Notes: generated from the letters alone by a model not told the origin. A stretch of 57,903 bases of DNA from Bacteroidales bacterium (GCA_019415705.1 DXYS01000096.1:1-57903), one strand, 5' to 3'. Numbered from the stretch's first letter, positions 8,123-17,398 are shown. Made by a program: numbers and translations.

Positions 8123-9946
8123 TCATCGTCTGACGGCGCCGCGGTCAGCCGAAGTCACTGATGCGGCGTAGGCCTGCAGGGCCTTGGAGACGTGGCGGTC
8201 ACGTGTGCGCGGGGTGTAGGCTCGGTCGCCATATGATTCCTCTTCGCGGCGCCGCGTTTTAAACTCGCTGTCGGTCAGACGTACATTGATTGTGCGTGCC
8301 GGGATGTCTATGTCGATGATGTCGCCGTCGCGCAGTAGGGCCACGGGACCTCCGGCAGCTGCCTCGGGCGAGATATGGCCGATGGAGAGGCCCGATGTGC
8401 CTCCCGAGAAGCGTCCGTCAGTTATGAGGGCACACTCGCGGCCGAGATGACGAGCTTTGATGTAGCTTGTCGGATAGAGCATCTCCTGCATGCCGGGGCC
8501 GCCCTTGGGACCCTCGTAAAGTATCACGGCGACCTCGCCGGCCTTGAGCGAGCCGTCAAGTATGGCCTCGACCGCCTGCTCCTGCGACTCGAAGACGCGG
8601 GCGGGGCCTGAGAATTTCAATATAGAGCTGTCGACGCCGGCAGTCTTGACCACGCAGCCGTCAGGAGCGATATTGCCGTGGAGCACGGCGAGACCTCCGT
8701 CGGGGCTGTAGGCGTGGGCGGCGTCGCGGATGCAACCCGCGGCGCGATCAGTGTCGAGCGTCGCGTACGTTTCTGTGGCCGAGCCGGGAGTGACGGTGCG
8801 CCGACCGCCGGGAGCGGCGTGCCAGATGTCGTCGCGTGACGGGTCGTGTGCCTCGATGGCCTCGGCAAGCGTCAGGCCGTCGACACGTCTGACCGAGGTG
8901 TCGACAAGACCGGCATCGGCGAGCTGACGCATGATGGCGAGAATGCCGCCGGCGCGGTGGACGTCCTGTATGTGGTAGGCCGAGTTGGGCGCGACCTTGC
9001 AGAGCACGGGGGTGACGCGCGACAGACGGTCGATGTCGTCGATGGTGAAGTCAGCGCCGGCCTCGGCGGCCACGGCGAGCAGGTGCAGAACAGTGTTGGT
9101 CGAGCCGCCCATGGCGATGTCAAGGCTCATGGCATTGAGCATGGCGGCGCGTGATGCGATGGAGCGGGGGAGCACCGATGTGTCGCCGTCGCGGTAATAT
9201 TTGTAGGCGTTCTCGACAATCTGACGGGCTGCCGCGCGGAAGAGCTCAAGGCGGCGTGCGTGGGTGGCCACGAGGGTGCCGTTGCCGGCAAGAGAGAGGC
9301 CGAGGGCCTCGGTCAGCGAGTTCATGGAGTTGGCGGTGAACATGCCCGAGCATGAGCCGCACGTAGGGCATCCGTCGCGTTCGAGGGCTGCGACTTCTGC
9401 GTCAGAGACCGACTCGTCGGCCGATTTGACCATTATGTCGACAAGGTCGACGTCCTTGCCGCCGACACGCCCTGCCTCCATCGGGCCGCCGCTGACAAAG
9501 ACTGCGGGGATGTTGAGGCGCATTGCGGCCATGAGCATGCCGGGAGTAACTTTGTCGCAGTTTGAGATGCACACCATGGCGTCGACGCAGTGCGCCGAGA
9601 CCATGTACTCGACCGAGTCGGCGATGAGGTCACGCGAGGGCAGGGAGTAGAGCATACCGTCATGGCCCATGGCTATGCCGTCGTCGACTGCGATAGTGTT
9701 GAATTCTGCGGCAAAACAGCCGAGGCGCTCTATCTCGTCCTTGACAAGCTGGCCGATGGTGTGGAGGTGGGTGTGACCCGGAACAAACTGTGTGAATGAA
9801 TTGACGACGGCGATGACCGGATGGCCCATCTGCTCGTCGCGCATGCCGTTTGCGCGCCACAGCGCACGTGCTCCGGCCATGCGGCGCCCTTTGAAGCTCG
9901 TGTCGCTGCGCAGGGCGATTTTATAGCTGACTTTGTCGGCGTTCAT
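8123..9946 (-). CDS. ilvD: Dihydroxy-acid dehydratase
   Basis: A 607-aa iron-sulfur dehydratase that makes the 2-keto acids preceding valine and isoleucine. The cluster cysteines are visible in CISNCDK (about 126-132) and in CPTCGSCSGMFTANSMN (about 193-209), with the start sequence SDTSFKGRRMAGARALWRA typical of the family. It is the first gene of the ilv operon. Upstream on the minus strand is a full promoter (TTTG, 20 nt, TATATTTG; 9995-10026), and an 18-bp perfect palindrome at 9972-9989 falls at the start of the predicted transcript. That is the obvious candidate control point for the whole five-gene operon. Confidence 0.96.
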   Translation of the reverse strand: MNADKVSYKIALRSDTSFKGRRMAGARALWRANGMRDEQMGHPVIAVVNSFTQFVPGHTHLHTIGQLVKDEIERLGCFAAEFNTIAVDDGIAMGHDGMLYSLPSRDLIADSVEYMVSAHCVDAMVCISNCDKVTPGMLMAAMRLNIPAVFVSGGPMEAGRVGGKDVDLVDIMVKSADESVSDAEVAALERDGCPTCGSCSGMFTANSMNSLTEALGLSLAGNGTLVATHARRLELFRAAARQIVENAYKYYRDGDTSVLPRSIASRAAMLNAMSLDIAMGGSTNTVLHLLAVAAEAGADFTIDDIDRLSRVTPVLCKVAPNSAYHIQDVHRAGGILAIMRQLADAGLVDTSVRRVDGLTLAEAIEAHDPSRDDIWHAAPGGRRTVTPGSATETYATLDTDRAAGCIRDAAHAYSPDGGLAVLHGNIAPDGCVVKTAGVDSSILKFSGPARVFESQEQAVEAILDGSLKAGEVAVILYEGPKGGPGMQEMLYPTSYIKARHLGRECALITDGRFSGGTSGLSIGHISPEAAAGGPVALLRDGDIIDIDIPARTINVRLTDSEFKTRRREEESYGDRAYTPRTRDRHVSKALQAYAASVTSADRGAVRR

Positions 9947-9971
9947 ATTATGGATCGGGAATAGACTGTTT

Positions 9972-9989
9972 ATATGTTATATAACATAT
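9972..9989. promoter_or_regulatory. 18-bp perfect palindrome in the ilvD leader
   Basis: ATATGTTATATAACATAT is a perfect palindrome. It begins about 2-3 nt after the transcription start predicted from the -7 box at 9995-10002 and ends 26 bp before the ilvD ATG. It could be an operator for a dimeric repressor or a 5'-terminal RNA hairpin. The sequence alone does not decide between them. Confidence 0.5.
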
Positions 9990-9994
9990 TTCTG

Positions 9995-10026
9995 CAAATA
10001 TAGATTGCTTTGTCTGAAAATGCAAA
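9995..10026 (-). promoter_or_regulatory. Promoter of the ilv operon
   Basis: The minus strand reads TTTG (10023-10026), a 20-nt spacer, then TATATTTG (9995-10002), a full match to the Bacteroidetes TTTG/TAnnTTTG promoter. The predicted start is near 9991, leaving a leader of about 45 nt before the ilvD ATG. Confidence 0.8.
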
Positions 10027-10086
10027 TTTATGCACATAATCTTATCCGATGAGCAGATACGGTTTATATGATGTGTATAAATGCAG

Positions 10087-10129
10087 GCGACGGGGAGCCG
10101 GGTCTGTGAGACTGTCGGCTCCCCGTCGC
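10087..10129 (-). terminator. Hairpin terminator after the left lipoprotein gene
   Basis: Perfect 14-bp arms (10087-10100 and 10116-10129, core CGGGGAGCCG) surround a 15-nt loop. It lies 46 bp beyond the stop of the 10175 gene on the minus strand. The T-tract after it (CTGCATTTATAC) is weak, but the stem is very stable and the position fits the end of the left susCD operon. Confidence 0.65.
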
Positions 10130-10174
10130 GAGGGGTTATTGTCATCCCGTTATGACGGGAGTGATTATCAGAAA

Positions 10175-12097
10175 TTAACGGCGGCGTGCGCTCTCGTCGA
10201 TGCGGTTGAGATTGCTCTTGATTTCAAAGCGGCTTGCAAATTTCACAGACGGTTTTGTCGTGACTTTGCGTGCTTTTGCGGCTTTGATCTTAGCTGCGGC
10301 CTGAGACTCGTCAGAGCCGGGGAAAAGGATGTAAGAAGCACTCTCTCCATAGTACCAGTTGTTGGGGATGAGATTACCGGTCAGATTGAAGAACGGCATG
10401 TTCATGACGAGTACATCATCCTCGAAGATTGTTGCTACAGAGTTGGTGCCTGTCTCGGGGTCAACTTCGAGGATTTCCTCTTTGGTGTAGCCTAATACGC
10501 CCATGAGATAGCCTTCGAAGTTGGCGAGGTACATATCACCGATATATTTGCCGTCCTCTACTTCATAGTCGCCCCAGCCGCTGAACTGCGGATAAACGGG
10601 GATAACCTCAGAGTCAGCCATGTCGATATAAATATCGCCCTTGGTCGCGCAGCTGTTGGGAGCGGGGCAGTTAGCCGAGTGATAGGGGTCAACCACGCGG
10701 TAGAGCTTGGGCTGTTTCTTAGACTCCTGAATGTTGACAGGGAAGGCATACTTGAGGGGGTCGAGGCCGAAGACAGCGCCGATTACCCAGCCGTCAGCCA
10801 TGGCGCCTTCGCCGAGATCGTTCCAAGCAGCGTCGTCGCCGAAGAGGTTGACATAGACAGACAGAGTCGAAGATTCCTTGACTTCACCGTTCTTGTCCAT
10901 TGAGACGGCAGCGAAGGTGTACTGTCCGCCGGCGATGATGTCAAATGAGCCGCTGTGGTCGGCGTCGCGACGGGCGATTTCGACCATGTTTTCGGCAGAG
11001 CCGTCAGAGAGGGCAGCGATAAGAGCTGTTGCGTCTCCACCCTTTGTCACGCCGAGGCGGACAGCGGCAGTGTTGGCGCCGAAGCCTACAGAAGCAGATA
11101 TCTTAGAGTCACCTGCAGGCGAAACGAACTGGCCGAGATACTCTATCGGGCAGGTGTAATCGCCGAGCGATACGCCGGGGAGGGCGAGGAAGCGCACTGC
11201 TGCGGATGCGTTGCCGTAGTATACGCCGGCATCGGTGATGGCGAGGGCATTCTTGGCGGGCATTGTGAAGATGCCTTTGCTGAACGTGGCTTTTGTCACA
11301 GCCTCGTTTGTTCCGGCGGCAAGGTCATAACCGTAGTCGTTGCAGAAAACCATTTCGCCGAGAGAGGCGTTGAGCATGATTTTTGACTCGGTCGGGAGGA
11401 TATAGACGTTTGTGGGGTCTTCGGCATGGATAATCATGTCACACTCGTTGTCGGCGTCATAGTTGCTTGCGCCGAGATTGAATCCGGCTGCGGCCATTGC
11501 TTGGGCGAAGACTGTGCCGAACGGTGCTTTGAGTCGGTAGACACCCTCTGTGTCGTCTGATTTCTCAACCTCTACCTGATAGGTGACAGGTTTGATGTTT
11601 GAGAACATGCCGAGGAAGGGCATCGTGAATGTGCCTTTGCCGAGTGATGTCCATGAACCCTGACCGGCGGGGGCGGGCATCTGGGCAGTGATGGATATCT
11701 CAGACAGGCCGTACTCGCTGACAGCCTGCCCCTCGGCGAAACCGATTTTGAGGGTGTAGTTGCCGGGAGCGAGAGTGGCGGGGTTGTAGGAGATTTCGAC
11801 TTCCTGCTCGTCGACGCCGGCGGGGAATGTCACGGTGGCGGGCATAGAGAACTCGCCGGCCACGAAGTTGTTGACAAGGTTGAATGTCTGCTCGGCCTCA
11901 GAGTCTGTGCGGTCGATAGTGACGGCAAACGATGTCGCGTCAGCCGACAGTTTGACAGAAGTCGGAGATGAGGCGGGGAAGTATGCTCCCGGCTCGTATG
12001 CGGCGGGCGAGTAATCGACTTCGTCGTCGCAGGCTGCGAATCCGGCGCTGAAAAGCACGGTCGCGGCGGTTGCCAATAGATATTTATACAGTTTCAT
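10175..12097 (-). CDS. SusE/F-position surface lipoprotein of the left Sus-like locus
   Basis: A 640-aa lipoprotein with lipobox AGFAAC followed by the acidic run DDEVD, the kind of signal that sends Bacteroidetes lipoproteins to the cell surface. An immunoglobulin-like beta domain (about residues 35-135, with SAEQTF-like and LAPGNYTLKIGFAEGQ segments) is followed by an unrecognised large region. It is clearly paralogous to the 22434 gene: both share the pattern R/D-T-D-x-x-AEQTF, F-x-MPATVTF and LAPG-Y plus IGFAEGQ. As third gene after susC and susD, it probably binds the same ligand at the surface. The ligand is unknown, and no glycoside hydrolase is nearby to suggest one. Confidence 0.75.
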   Translation of the reverse strand: MKLYKYLLATAATVLFSAGFAACDDEVDYSPAAYEPGAYFPASSPTSVKLSADATSFAVTIDRTDSEAEQTFNLVNNFVAGEFSMPATVTFPAGVDEQEVEISYNPATLAPGNYTLKIGFAEGQAVSEYGLSEISITAQMPAPAGQGSWTSLGKGTFTMPFLGMFSNIKPVTYQVEVEKSDDTEGVYRLKAPFGTVFAQAMAAAGFNLGASNYDADNECDMIIHAEDPTNVYILPTESKIMLNASLGEMVFCNDYGYDLAAGTNEAVTKATFSKGIFTMPAKNALAITDAGVYYGNASAAVRFLALPGVSLGDYTCPIEYLGQFVSPAGDSKISASVGFGANTAAVRLGVTKGGDATALIAALSDGSAENMVEIARRDADHSGSFDIIAGGQYTFAAVSMDKNGEVKESSTLSVYVNLFGDDAAWNDLGEGAMADGWVIGAVFGLDPLKYAFPVNIQESKKQPKLYRVVDPYHSANCPAPNSCATKGDIYIDMADSEVIPVYPQFSGWGDYEVEDGKYIGDMYLANFEGYLMGVLGYTKEEILEVDPETGTNSVATIFEDDVLVMNMPFFNLTGNLIPNNWYYGESASYILFPGSDESQAAAKIKAAKARKVTTKPSVKFASRFEIKSNLNRIDESARRR

Positions 12098-12112
12098 GAT
12101 TTTGGAGCTTTA

Positions 12113-13741
12113 TTAGTTAGTGGCATATACACCTTGTGTGCGCGGGTTGTTCCACTCGAGGACGGCTTTGTTGTTTGCGCCTTCCGAACGGACGATAATC
12201 ATGTTCATCCAAGCCGGACGGCCGTTGGTGTTGAAACGTGCGGCCGACATGAAGTTGGTGCCTTCGTAGCGGCGTGTGACAGACATGTTGAGGCGTTTGA
12301 TGTCAAAGAATGTCTGGCCTTCGCCCCAGAGCTCGATGCGTTTCTGCAGCACGATTTCATCGATGATGTCTTCCTGAGAGGTAGCTTCGCAGCTGTAGGT
12401 GTCAAAGCGATATTCTTTCATGAATTCTTCGAGGATTTGCTTGCCCTGCAGAGGTGTGCTGTGGGCTACGGCCTCTGCATAGACAAACCACATTTCCTCG
12501 ATACGCATCAGAGGGATGGCTACGGCAGAGCCTACGTTGAAGTCGTTGGTGTTGGCAAAGCCGGGACGGAACTTGAGCGAGGCATAGGCGGGCAGATAAC
12601 CGCGGTTGTCCTCCTCGATGAAGGGCTCCTGACCCTCGAGCTCACCGTCTTCGGGAGCTACGAACGAGAGCTTGCGCCAGTCTTCGTCGTTAATCCGGTC
12701 ATAGAGTGATTTGTCAATCATCTGGAACGGACCTGCGGCGGCGTAGCCGTAGTTTGCCTCGTTAGACGCCCATGAAGTCCAGTTGACGATACCTGTCTGC
12801 ACTTGGTCGTTTTCTTTGACGATAGCCTCGCCCCAGAGCCATGACGGTGTAGAGAGGGTGTTGAAGCCTGTGGCTATATTAAGCCACTCGTCTTTAGTCA
12901 GAGGTGTCGAGCCAAGGGCTGTGCCGGCCTGAATGGCTTTCTTGGCATACTCTGCGGCCTTGGGATAGTTCTCGTCCCACATGTAGGCGCGGGCTTTGAG
13001 ACCGTAGACGACGGCCATGCTGGGCACGGTCTTGGAGGGAGCGGTGCGGATTGAGGCGCAGTAGGTTTCAGCTGCATCGAGGTCGTCCATGATGAATCTG
13101 AACATCTCCTCGTGAGTGGCACGCGGATTGTCGATGGCCTCTTCTTCGGTGGTCTCCTCTGTCACGATGGGCACGGTGAGGCCGGTGACGTCGTTGCCGT
13201 ACTGGTTGACACCGCTGACTTTGTCGTTGGGCAGGAACTCATACATGCGTGCCATGTCGAGATAGCATGCAGCGCGGAACGCGCGGGCAGCGCCGTAGTA
13301 GTAGACATAGAGCGGGTTTTCGTCCTCGGGGTCGAATGTGCCGACAGCTTTGTTACATGTCTGCAGCCATCCGTTCATAAATGCCCAAGTGAAACCTGTG
13401 GTGGCATAGCGCTCGTCGTTGTAGCGGTTGCATGCCCAAGATGTATAGTGGTCGTAGTTTGACTCGGCAGTGGCGTAGTCGCCGGTCTCGATGTCGCGGA
13501 TGTGCATGATTGAGCCGTAGCCCCAGTCATAGTGATATTGACCTCCGGTGACATTAAAACAGTTGAGGAAGGAGGGCATGCCCCAGAAAATCGACGAGTA
13601 TGCGACGTCCTTGCCCGCGAGTTGGTCCTCGGTCACACCGCTTGTCGGGAGGACTTCTTCGAGACAGCCCGTGAGGGCAATCGTCGAGGTCAGCGCGATG
13701 GCTGCTCCTAATTTGTTATATAGTCTTTTCATAATTGTCAT
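12113..13741 (-). CDS. SusD/RagB-family nutrient-binding outer-membrane lipoprotein (left locus)
   Basis: A 542-aa SusD-like protein with lipobox IALTGC, the helical TPR-like scaffold segments (YYYGAARAFRAACYLDMARMYEF; ARAYMWDENYPKAAEYAKKAI) and the family C-terminal block with RIELWGEGQTFFDIKRLN. It caps the SusC barrel from outside and captures the ligand. It begins 9 bp after the susC stop at 13751, and the lipoprotein gene follows 15 bp after it, giving a tight SusC-SusD-lipoprotein operon. A second ATG at 13732 (MKRLYNK) is an equally good start and makes a more standard signal peptide. Confidence 0.92.
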   Translation of the reverse strand: MTIMKRLYNKLGAAIALTSTIALTGCLEEVLPTSGVTEDQLAGKDVAYSSIFWGMPSFLNCFNVTGGQYHYDWGYGSIMHIRDIETGDYATAESNYDHYTSWACNRYNDERYATTGFTWAFMNGWLQTCNKAVGTFDPEDENPLYVYYYGAARAFRAACYLDMARMYEFLPNDKVSGVNQYGNDVTGLTVPIVTEETTEEEAIDNPRATHEEMFRFIMDDLDAAETYCASIRTAPSKTVPSMAVVYGLKARAYMWDENYPKAAEYAKKAIQAGTALGSTPLTKDEWLNIATGFNTLSTPSWLWGEAIVKENDQVQTGIVNWTSWASNEANYGYAAAGPFQMIDKSLYDRINDEDWRKLSFVAPEDGELEGQEPFIEEDNRGYLPAYASLKFRPGFANTNDFNVGSAVAIPLMRIEEMWFVYAEAVAHSTPLQGKQILEEFMKEYRFDTYSCEATSQEDIIDEIVLQKRIELWGEGQTFFDIKRLNMSVTRRYEGTNFMSAARFNTNGRPAWMNMIIVRSEGANNKAVLEWNNPRTQGVYATN

Positions 13742-13750
13742 CTGAAATTT

Positions 13751-16700
13751 TTAGAAAGTGATGTTGATGCCGCCCGAGATTGTGCGGATGGGAGCATAGT
13801 AAGAAGCTGTCGATGAGCCGGCGAGAGACTGGCGCGGGTCGAGACCCTGACGTTTGCTCCAGAGCCATACGTTGTCGGCGCTCAGGTAGACGCGGAGTGA
13901 CTTGAGATACATCTTGTCGGTCACGTTTTTGGGGAGAGTGTAGCCGAAGTTGATGTTCTGCAGGCTCAGATAAGAGGCGTCTGTGAGGAAGCGGCTGCTG
14001 GTAGATGTCTGGTATGCGTAGGCGTCGTTGCCGTCTGTGTAGATGTTGCGGGGCACATCGGTGTTTGTGTTCTCGGGAGTCCATGCGTTGAAGAGGTCAG
14101 CGTGGAAGTTGTAGCCTCTTGCTGTCGATGTCGGAGAGCTCATCATCTGTGCGTAGTCAGAGTCGTAGCACTGGCCGCCGATAGAGTAGGCGAAGTCGAC
14201 CGACAGGTCAAAGCCTTTGTAAGAGCCGTGGATGTTGAAACCGCCGTAGACATCGGGGAGAGCTGTGCCCTGACAGTACTGTGTGGCGTAGCCGTACTCT
14301 GATGTTGTCTCGCGGATAGGATTGCCGGCTTCGTCCTCGCTGTCCATCCAGTAGAGTGCCGCACCGGTCTCGGGGTCTACGCCAGCGTAGCTGGGCATCA
14401 GGAATGTATAGAGGGGCAGACCTTCGCCGTAGAAGTATGAGCCGTTCTCATAACCGCCGTGATCGTCGTGTGTGACGGTCTTGCGTCGCGGGTCGAGTTT
14501 GGAAATTTTGTTTTTGTACCATGTGAGGTTGAAGTCTACACCGAGGTCATAGTCTTTGCCGCGGAGGATGTCGCCGTGGAGCTCGAGCTCGATGCCGCGG
14601 TTGGTCATGTCGCCGATGTTGGCGTAGTAACCGGTCCAGCCGAATGACTGGGGCAGGGGCACCCAAGAGAGCATGTCGGATGTCTTGCGGTAGAAGCCCT
14701 CGAACGAGCCGCTCAGGCGTGCGTTCCAGAGGCTGAACTCAAAGCCTGCGTTGAAGTTGCCGTTTTTCTCCCATGTGATGTCGGGATTACCCATGGCGTT
14801 AGGTTTGATGGCGACGTCACCGTCAGCGTTCTCGATTACGTAGGTGTTGACGTAGCGGAAGTTACCGATGTTGTCGTTGCCCTGCTCACCGTAGCTGGCC
14901 TTGATTTTGAGCATGTCGACCCATGCGGCGTCAAACCATGACTCTTTGTTGATAATCCATGCGCCGCCGACAGAGAAGAAGTTGCCCCAGCGGTGTGACG
15001 GATGGAATCGTGACGAACCGTCGCGGCGGAACGATGCCGAGCCGAAGTATTTGTCGGCGTAGTCATACTGACCGCGGAAAATCCAGCCTTCGTTGTTGTA
15101 TTTTGTCTTCGATGACGACTGGTCGCCGCCGACGACTGCGCCGGCGAGCTCGTCATTGTTGGGGTCGAACATGTTGCTGCGAGTGCCTGACAGAGCGTAT
15201 GATGTAGCCACATAGTTCTCGTGGCCGGCAAGCAGGCTGACGTTGTGCTCGCCGAACGAGTGGTCCCAGTTGAGGAGCTGCTGCAGGGTGTAGGTGCGAG
15301 TGCGTCCGTGAGACTTGCTGACGATACCCTTAGAGTCGGCGTATGAGCCGTAGTAGGGGTTGGTCACAGAGGTCGAGCGGCTCTCGTCTAAGTTGATGTT
15401 GTTGTTAGATGTGAACTTGAAGTCTTTGAGGAAACGTACTTCGAAGAAACCTGTGGTCGAGAAGGCATAGCCTTCATATTTGTTGGTGTTGAGGATAGCG
15501 TCACTGAGGGCGTTTGAGCGGGCAAACGACGGACGGCGCATGCCGGCGTTTGCGCCGTCACCGTAGTCATACATTGTGTTGCCGTTTTCGTCAATGATGA
15601 TGTTGCCCTCGGCGTTGCGGATAAACAGAGGATAAATCGGGGCGACCTGTGAGCCTGCAGCGAAGATGTTGCCCGATGAGGCGCTTGAGCCGTCCTCGTC
15701 AAGCTGTTTTGCGCGGTAGTGGGTGTAGTTGGCTGTGCCGCCGACTTTTAACCACGACTTAACCTGTGACGAAGCCGACAGACGGCCGGTCATGCGCTCA
15801 TAGCCCGAGTTGTTGGTGATACCCTCGTTGTTGAGGTAGCCGAACGATGCGTAGAAGTTACCGCGCTCGTTGCCGTTGCTGACGCTGACGTTATACTCCT
15901 GACGGAGTGATTTTTTGTAGGCATTTTCCATCCAGTTGTCGGGCATGAGCATGTAGTCGCCGACAACACGGCCGAGAGTGGCCTGAGGGTTGAGTTTGCC
16001 GTCGCGGCCGATGAGAGTCTGGCCGGCAGGGATGGTGTAAACGTTGTAGCCTGTGCCGTATGTGTTGTCAAAGAGGTGGCTGTTGGCCCAGATGTATGCG
16101 CGGTCGGCGTTCATGCCGTTTGAGATAGCATAGTTGTTGAGGGCGTCGTAGAACACCTCATAGTACTGTGCAGGGTCTTTGACCATGTCGTAGAGACGGC
16201 TTGCGCGGCTGTTCTGGCCCCACTTGGCGTCTAAGGTGACAACGGCCGAGCCGGTGTCGCGGCCCTGCTTGGTGGTGATGAGGATGACACCGTTGGCACC
16301 GCGAGCGCCGTAGAGGGCGTTTGATGCAGCGTCTTTGAGGACTGTCATCGACTCGATGTCGGCGGTGTTGATGTTGTTGATGTCGCCGCTGTAGGGAGTG
16401 CCGTCGACAACAATCAGAGGCGAGTTGCCGGCATTGATAGACGAGATACCGCGGATGCGGATTGTCGGAGTCGTCTGACCGGGCTGGCCCGAGGCGTTGG
16501 TCATCTGCACACCGGCGACACGGCCGTCGAGTGCGTTGAGCACGTTGGTCACCTGAGTGTTTTCGATAGCGTCAGCTTTGACGACGGCAGCTGATCCGGT
16601 GAATGCCGATTTTTTGGCCGAGCCGTAAGCGACTGCAATAACTTCGTCGAGGTTTGTGGCGCTGAGATGCATCTTGACGAGCATTTCGCCGGCCGACGGG

Positions 16701-16951
16701 ATGTTAGCCTCGACGGTCTTGAAACCGACCATTGAGAATGTCAGTTTGCCGACATTGGCGGGGACTTTGATGGCAAAGACACCGTCGATATCGGTAACGG
16801 CTCCGCCATTGGCGCCGGCTGAAACCGAGACGCCGGGCAACGGTTCGTCGTTGTCGACGTCGAGGACAATACCGCGAACGGTGCGCGTCTGAGCCGACGC
16901 ACAGAGGCTGATCGCGAATACTGTCATGAGTAATAGAAACAGCTTTTTCAT
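13751..16951 (-). CDS. SusC/RagA-family TonB-linked outer-membrane transporter (left locus)
   Basis: A 1066-aa SusC protein: signal peptide (MKKLFLLLMTVFAISLCASA), a CarboxypepD_reg-like domain at about 23-100, plug at about 115-230 with IRIRGISSINAGNSPLIVVDG and MTVLKDAASNALYGARGANG, then the barrel ending in an aromatic residue (INITF). It imports the ligand captured by SusD using TonB energy. Its first 45 codons and the 27 bp before the ATG are identical at DNA level to those of the divergent susC at 17508, after which the two proteins diverge. No Bacteroidetes promoter match lies just upstream of its 25-bp palindromic site, unlike the right-hand copy, so in this orientation it may be silent. 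Confidence 0.93.
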   Translation of the reverse strand: MKKLFLLLMTVFAISLCASAQTRTVRGIVLDVDNDEPLPGVSVSAGANGGAVTDIDGVFAIKVPANVGKLTFSMVGFKTVEANIPSAGEMLVKMHLSATNLDEVIAVAYGSAKKSAFTGSAAVVKADAIENTQVTNVLNALDGRVAGVQMTNASGQPGQTTPTIRIRGISSINAGNSPLIVVDGTPYSGDINNINTADIESMTVLKDAASNALYGARGANGVILITTKQGRDTGSAVVTLDAKWGQNSRASRLYDMVKDPAQYYEVFYDALNNYAISNGMNADRAYIWANSHLFDNTYGTGYNVYTIPAGQTLIGRDGKLNPQATLGRVVGDYMLMPDNWMENAYKKSLRQEYNVSVSNGNERGNFYASFGYLNNEGITNNSGYERMTGRLSASSQVKSWLKVGGTANYTHYRAKQLDEDGSSASSGNIFAAGSQVAPIYPLFIRNAEGNIIIDENGNTMYDYGDGANAGMRRPSFARSNALSDAILNTNKYEGYAFSTTGFFEVRFLKDFKFTSNNNINLDESRSTSVTNPYYGSYADSKGIVSKSHGRTRTYTLQQLLNWDHSFGEHNVSLLAGHENYVATSYALSGTRSNMFDPNNDELAGAVVGGDQSSSKTKYNNEGWIFRGQYDYADKYFGSASFRRDGSSRFHPSHRWGNFFSVGGAWIINKESWFDAAWVDMLKIKASYGEQGNDNIGNFRYVNTYVIENADGDVAIKPNAMGNPDITWEKNGNFNAGFEFSLWNARLSGSFEGFYRKTSDMLSWVPLPQSFGWTGYYANIGDMTNRGIELELHGDILRGKDYDLGVDFNLTWYKNKISKLDPRRKTVTHDDHGGYENGSYFYGEGLPLYTFLMPSYAGVDPETGAALYWMDSEDEAGNPIRETTSEYGYATQYCQGTALPDVYGGFNIHGSYKGFDLSVDFAYSIGGQCYDSDYAQMMSSPTSTARGYNFHADLFNAWTPENTNTDVPRNIYTDGNDAYAYQTSTSSRFLTDASYLSLQNINFGYTLPKNVTDKMYLKSLRVYLSADNVWLWSKRQGLDPRQSLAGSSTASYYAPIRTISGGINITF

Positions 16952-16995
16952 ACTTAAATTAATTAGACATAAATTGATTAAAAACGTTGATAATG
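16814..16995 (-). repeat. Left arm of a ~180-bp inverted repeat shared by the two susC genes
   Basis: The minus-strand sequence 16978 to 16814 is identical over 165 bp to plus-strand 17481-17645. The identity extends outward to 16995/17465 if a single-base indel (an extra A after CGTTTTT) is allowed. It covers the end of the leader, the start codon, the signal peptide and the start of the regulatory-like domain. Identity stops at CAGCCGGC, where the codons change from GCC to TCC. Confidence 0.95.
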
Positions 16996-17015
16996 GTTTT
17001 TGCTGTTTTGTATTG

Positions 17016-17040
17016 TTGTATCTCTTGTGAAGAGATACAA
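17016..17040 (-). repeat. 25-bp palindromic site, left copy
   Basis: Read toward the left susC it is TTGTATCTCTT, CAC, AAGAGATACAA: perfect 11-bp arms around a 3-bp asymmetric centre. It is identical to the copy at 17416-17440 but in the opposite orientation, with 64 nt to the susC ATG. The DNA flanking the two copies differs, so the 25 bp are the exact conserved unit. The arrangement is compatible with a site-specific recombination site (9-bp arms, 7-bp core TTCACAA), an operator, or an RNA hairpin. Confidence 0.85.
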
Positions 17041-17139
17041 GACAGCCTGCTATGCTTTGGTATTCAGCTTTTTAAAGTGTAGAAAATCGCTATATTTTCT
17101 CGCGCGCGTACATTAATAATTATATAAGATGACGTATCG

Positions 17140-17160
17140 GTCTAATTTGACTAATTAGAC
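17140..17160. repeat. Dyad GTCTAATT-N5-AATTAGAC
   Basis: Perfect 8-bp arms at 17140-17147 and 17153-17160 with a 5-nt centre, inside the segment between the two palindromic sites. The half-site GTCTAATT recurs in both susC leaders. It may bind a regulator; nothing else identifies it. Confidence 0.4.
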
Positions 17161-17398
17161 TAATAAGTCCCAAATTTCACAAAATATCTGTTAATGAGCT
17201 GATAAACAGACAATAATGTGTTAAATGCTTCCCTGTGGTAACAACACTGATTGTTTACCGCCCCTCAGATTGTCAAAATGATATTAAATAGCTGTGTTTT
17301 CGGTCATTTTTATAACATATATTGGTCTAAACAGGCGACAAGGTGTTAAAATCAGAGAATTTTCCCTTTCATTTGTTTATCGTTTTCACAAATATTAT

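Noticed and set aside
17099..17110. CGCGCGCG run in the susC intergenic region, possible Z-DNA
   Set aside because: Too short to support any structural or regulatory claim.
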